DNA from: Gammaproteobacteria bacterium
Lineage (GTDB): Bacteria; Pseudomonadota; Gammaproteobacteria; Steroidobacterales; GCA-2729495
DNA length: 64,000 nucleotides
Direction: 5' to 3'
Assembly (NCBI GenBank): GCA_024277915.1
Contig: JAJRUG010000112.1
Location: 31,006-95,005 of the forward strand
Shown: piece by piece, positions 61,893 to 64,000 of the stretch
Layout of the letters: each line of letters starts with the position of its first letter
Position numbering within the stretch: position 1 is the first letter of the stretch
The notes under the pieces: model-generated
What the model was told of the DNA's origin: nothing
The model's database searches: none
The model's input: the letters and a program-made list of their open reading frames with translations, nothing else
Program-made: the position numbers and the translations under genes

Positions 61893-62609
61893 TTAAGGTA
61901 GCCCCATGCCAAAAAACGGCATGGCGATCCAGGTTACACCCACCAGCATACAAGCGATGGCAGCAAAGTACATCGAGCCTGAAATCAATCTCGGCGCACG
62001 TTCTCCCAGCTTCGCTGTAATCGTTCCGAAAACAGCGGCAAAAATTGCCATGCCGGCAATCGAGCCAATCGCAAATGCTGCGAGATAAACCACAGATTCC
62101 ATCAGAGAAGAAAAAGCGAGACTCGGAAGAACACCCATAACATGAGCCATGCCGGCGACACCCTGGAGAGTACCTGCACCAAGTGCCGCATGCTTGTGTA
62201 TGTGGACTTGTGCCACATTGACTTTCGCTGTGTGTGATTCCTCTCCCTTGTGAAGATGCAGGTGAGAGTGCTCCTTCCCGTCGTGCGTATGCTGGTGCAA
62301 GTGGAACTTGTTCCGGTACGCCGCCCGGATACCCAGAATTCCGAATGCGATGAGCATGATGCCGATCAAACGCTCACTCCAGGCACTCAGAAACGTCGGA
62401 TCCATCGTGCTTTTGGTGGCCAGCAGAATCGCAGCAATGATTAACACGCCAATACTGTGAGCCACCCCCCAGCGTACACCAAGCCATGCAGCGGCACTCT
62501 TGCGACCAACAGAAATCGGCATCAGCGCCGCGAGATGGTCCGCGCCGATATATACGTGAACGATGCCTGCTGCAAGTCCTGTCCAGAATATCAAATACAA
62601 GGATTCCAT
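61893..62609 (-). CDS. NicO/RcnA-like nickel-cobalt transporter family membrane protein
   Basis: The 238-residue inner-membrane protein has about six helices. Helix 1 contains HVYIGADHLAALMPISVGR, the ligand block that corresponds to the HxxxxDH motif of Ni/Co transporters. A central His-rich cytoplasmic or periplasmic loop (about 103-145; KFHLHQHTHDGKEHSHLHLH) is typical of metal-binding loops in RcnA/UreH relatives. Later helices contain LQGVAGMAHVMGVLPSLAFS with another His. Metal export or uptake is the likely role; direction cannot be told. It is 28 bases after the hotdog gene on the same strand. Confidence 0.85.
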   Translation of the reverse strand: MESLYLIFWTGLAAGIVHVYIGADHLAALMPISVGRKSAAAWLGVRWGVAHSIGVLIIAAILLATKSTMDPTFLSAWSERLIGIMLIAFGILGIRAAYRNKFHLHQHTHDGKEHSHLHLHKGEESHTAKVNVAQVHIHKHAALGAGTLQGVAGMAHVMGVLPSLAFSSLMESVVYLAAFAIGSIAGMAIFAAVFGTITAKLGERAPRLISGSMYFAAIACMLVGVTWIAMPFFGMGLP

Positions 62610-62636
62610 ACGTATAACCTACCGGATCATCAGGAT

Positions 62637-63107
62637 CTACCCTGACTCACGATGCTTTTTCCTGCTGATGTGGAAGGTGATTTCGGCGGTAAATACTTCC
62701 GTGGCTTCGGCATTCCTGACGCTGACCGGAATCCGGGCATCGCCTTCCTGGACAAGATTTGCATCAAACGAGGAAGTAGCCTCCAGTGTTCCTTTCCCCT
62801 TGGCGAGGTAGACCACTGTCATGCTTTTGGGAATCCATCTGAGGTGGCCCGGAATAGTCGCATCGACTGCCATACCTGCCGTCAGTTCAGCAAGCGTGCA
62901 CATGGCGCCGGCATTGACTGTTCCGATGTGATTCCTGATACCGCGCCGGTCTTTCATTCTGACTATGCACAAGGACGGCTTTAGCTCCACGATACGGGGG
63001 TGTATTTTTCCGAAAAACGGCGCAATAAACCCGACACCCTTGCTAAACAGATAGCTGCCGAAAGGTAAACTTGTCATCTTGTTATAAATTTCGAGGAAGT
63101 TCGCCAT
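62637..63107 (-). CDS. Hotdog-fold protein (DUF4442/YiiD-like thioesterase family)
   Basis: The 156-residue protein fits DUF4442 hotdog proteins: VELKPSLCIVRMKDRRGIRNHIGTVNAGA, then CTLAELTAGMAVDATIP and MTVVYLAKGKGTLEA. HIGTVNAGA corresponds to the helix N-cap where thioesterases hold the CoA thioester. Hydrolysis of an acyl-CoA is likely, but catalytic residues are not fixed in this family. Cytoplasmic. It is on the same strand as the carbonic anhydrase (22 bases apart) and the NicO gene. Confidence 0.82.
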   Translation of the reverse strand: MANFLEIYNKMTSLPFGSYLFSKGVGFIAPFFGKIHPRIVELKPSLCIVRMKDRRGIRNHIGTVNAGAMCTLAELTAGMAVDATIPGHLRWIPKSMTVVYLAKGKGTLEATSSFDANLVQEGDARIPVSVRNAEATEVFTAEITFHISRKKHRESG

Positions 63108-63128
63108 TATTTTTCAGGTATGGAACCC

Positions 63129-63719
63129 TTATGCATCACAGGTGACGAGGTCTTTCAAAATCCCGTTGTTGATATTGTATATCCATCCGTGAACAGAGAG
63201 GTCAGCCCCTCTTTTCCATGCATTTTGCACAATAGTGGAATTACGAACATTGGCGACCTGCTCTTTCACATTGAGTTCACAGAGCAGATCAAATTTCTGC
63301 TCTTTTTTCAGGCCTTCCAGTTTTTCGGAGTGAAAACGGCTGACATCTTTTATATGACGTAGCCAGTTATCAATCAGGCCATGCTCCTTGTCTTCCATTG
63401 CCGCTTGCACGCCCCCGCAACCATAATGTCCACAGACAATAATATGCTTCACCTTGAGCACTTCTACGGCAAACTGCATGACAGAAAGGCAATTCAGGTC
63501 TGTATGCACGACGACATTGGCAATGTTCCGGTGGACGAATATCTCACCGGGCGCCAGATTGACAATCTGGGTTGCGGGAACACGACTATCCGAACAACCG
63601 ATCCAAAGGTATTCCGGAGCCTGTTGATCTGACAGGCGCGAGAAAAACTCAGGGTCCCTGTCCTTGATTGCGGTTGCCCATTCCACATTGCTATCGAAAA
63701 GAAACTGTAGTTTTTTCAA
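63129..63719 (-). CDS. can: Beta-class carbonic anhydrase
   Basis: The 196-residue zinc enzyme interconverts CO2 and bicarbonate in the cytoplasm. Zinc ligands Cys42, His98 and Cys101 (CSDSR with Asp44, then CGHYGCGG) and the E-I-F-V-H-R-N segment (59-65) are present, with full length for the family. The start is TTG at 63719: no ATG is in frame close by, and AGAGG and CAGG lie upstream. It is probably the first gene of a leftward group with the hotdog and NicO genes. Confidence 0.93.
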   Translation of the reverse strand: MKKLQFLFDSNVEWATAIKDRDPEFFSRLSDQQAPEYLWIGCSDSRVPATQIVNLAPGEIFVHRNIANVVVHTDLNCLSVMQFAVEVLKVKHIIVCGHYGCGGVQAAMEDKEHGLIDNWLRHIKDVSRFHSEKLEGLKKEQKFDLLCELNVKEQVANVRNSTIVQNAWKRGADLSVHGWIYNINNGILKDLVTCDA

Positions 63720-64000
63720 AAGCCTGGATACCTCTCGAACCCACTCTGGCGCAGATCCGAATTGACCGGCGACTGCCTATTGTACAGAGGTATCGGCGAT
63801 CGGGGCAGATGGCCTGATAACTCGATGCCATATAGCACTATATTCCCTGGAAATGGTTCCAGCTCCAGCATCTGTGCATTACCGGGCGCCCGGAATTCCG
63901 GGCATGCAAAGCGGATGATGAGTCGTAGCGTCTGGCTCCACGCGAGCAAGGGTAACCGGAGCGCCTCCTGGCTTATCTATTTGTCCTTGTCGGCCTCGGC
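63720..64000. other. Right-end region without a supported gene
   Basis: No complete gene is supported. A 16-bp perfect palindrome (GCCCGGAATTCCGGGC, 63888-63903) may be a terminator-like hairpin, but no T-run follows. On the minus strand the codons at 64000-63980 read AEADKDK before a TAG, so a gene may enter from the right and end at 63977; seven codons are too few to support a call. Confidence 0.4.

Noticed and set aside
63716..63949. 77-residue minus-strand frame ahead of carbonic anhydrase
   Set aside because: No motif or ribosome site; it runs into the carbonic anhydrase start region and contains the palindrome.
63977..64000. Seven codons before a TAG entering from the right edge (AEADKDK)
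   Set aside because: Could be the end of a real gene but too short to call.

Overview
The window is a piece of chromosome from a Gram-negative bacterium, most likely a free-living aerobic gammaproteobacterium. The signs are Tat and lipoprotein signals, ErpA, Uup, PdxH, GrxC, TonB/ExbB-like envelope parts, a PEP-CTERM protein with a sigma-54 promoter, and an eight-haem cytochrome. Base composition looks even along the window. I see no rRNA, tRNA, phage structural cluster, integrase or CRISPR array. About 55 intact genes are supported, plus three decayed genes and several palindromic elements. The leftmost gene, an indolepyruvate:ferredoxin oxidoreductase, runs off the window edge.

Left part (1-12975): amino-acid and redox housekeeping. 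It holds the 2-oxoacid oxidoreductase, an APH-fold kinase and a small iron-sulfur/thiol group: ErpA, a MarR regulator with a cysteine-rich tail, and a monothiol glutaredoxin fused to an IscA-like domain and a rhodanese domain. Next come a SHOCT lipoprotein, a HAD phosphatase, two tandem PD40 beta-propeller lipoproteins with a solute-binding protein, a DUF1015 protein and an ETHE1/Blh-like metallohydrolase. A palindrome-bounded non-coding element follows at 12980-13264.

Molybdoenzyme region (13276-18160): one operon, reading leftward, encodes a nitrilase-fold protein lacking the catalytic cysteine, a Tat-exported type II DMSO-reductase-family catalytic subunit, and its four-cluster iron-sulfur subunit. 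No haem-b subunit or NarJ-type chaperone is present in the window. Beside it is a PEP-CTERM protein with a consensus sigma-54 promoter, followed by an SDR, an MFS transporter and an M48 protease.

Envelope-system region (22458-36996): about 14.5 kb of same-strand genes, many with 4-base overlaps. They encode a TPR protein with a TonB-C-like end, several lipoproteins, an inner-membrane TPR protein, a PEGA-repeat/SUMF1 protein, a MotA/TolQ/ExbB-type channel, an actin/Hsp70-like protein, two VWA proteins with an ExbD/MotB-like membrane segment, an M48 protease and a DUF4136 lipoprotein. I read it as one proton-motive-force-driven trans-envelope machine in which VWA domains replace the usual MotB/TolR periplasmic part. 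It does not match any system I can name and is the strongest candidate for something undescribed.

Right part (36993-63719): mostly single-gene metabolic units. They include the eight-haem cytochrome, PdxH, an FAD monooxygenase, a dienelactone-hydrolase-like enzyme, a membrane-anchored metallopeptidase, several MBL-fold hydrolases, isovaleryl-CoA dehydrogenase, two DMT transporters (one apparently starting at ATT), Uup, an amidohydrolase, an M3 peptidase, GrxC, YgiQ, a GST, an LLM flavoenzyme, a NicO-type transporter, a hotdog protein and beta-carbonic anhydrase. A perfect 27-bp inverted repeat, a REP-like hairpin and two decayed genes lie among them.
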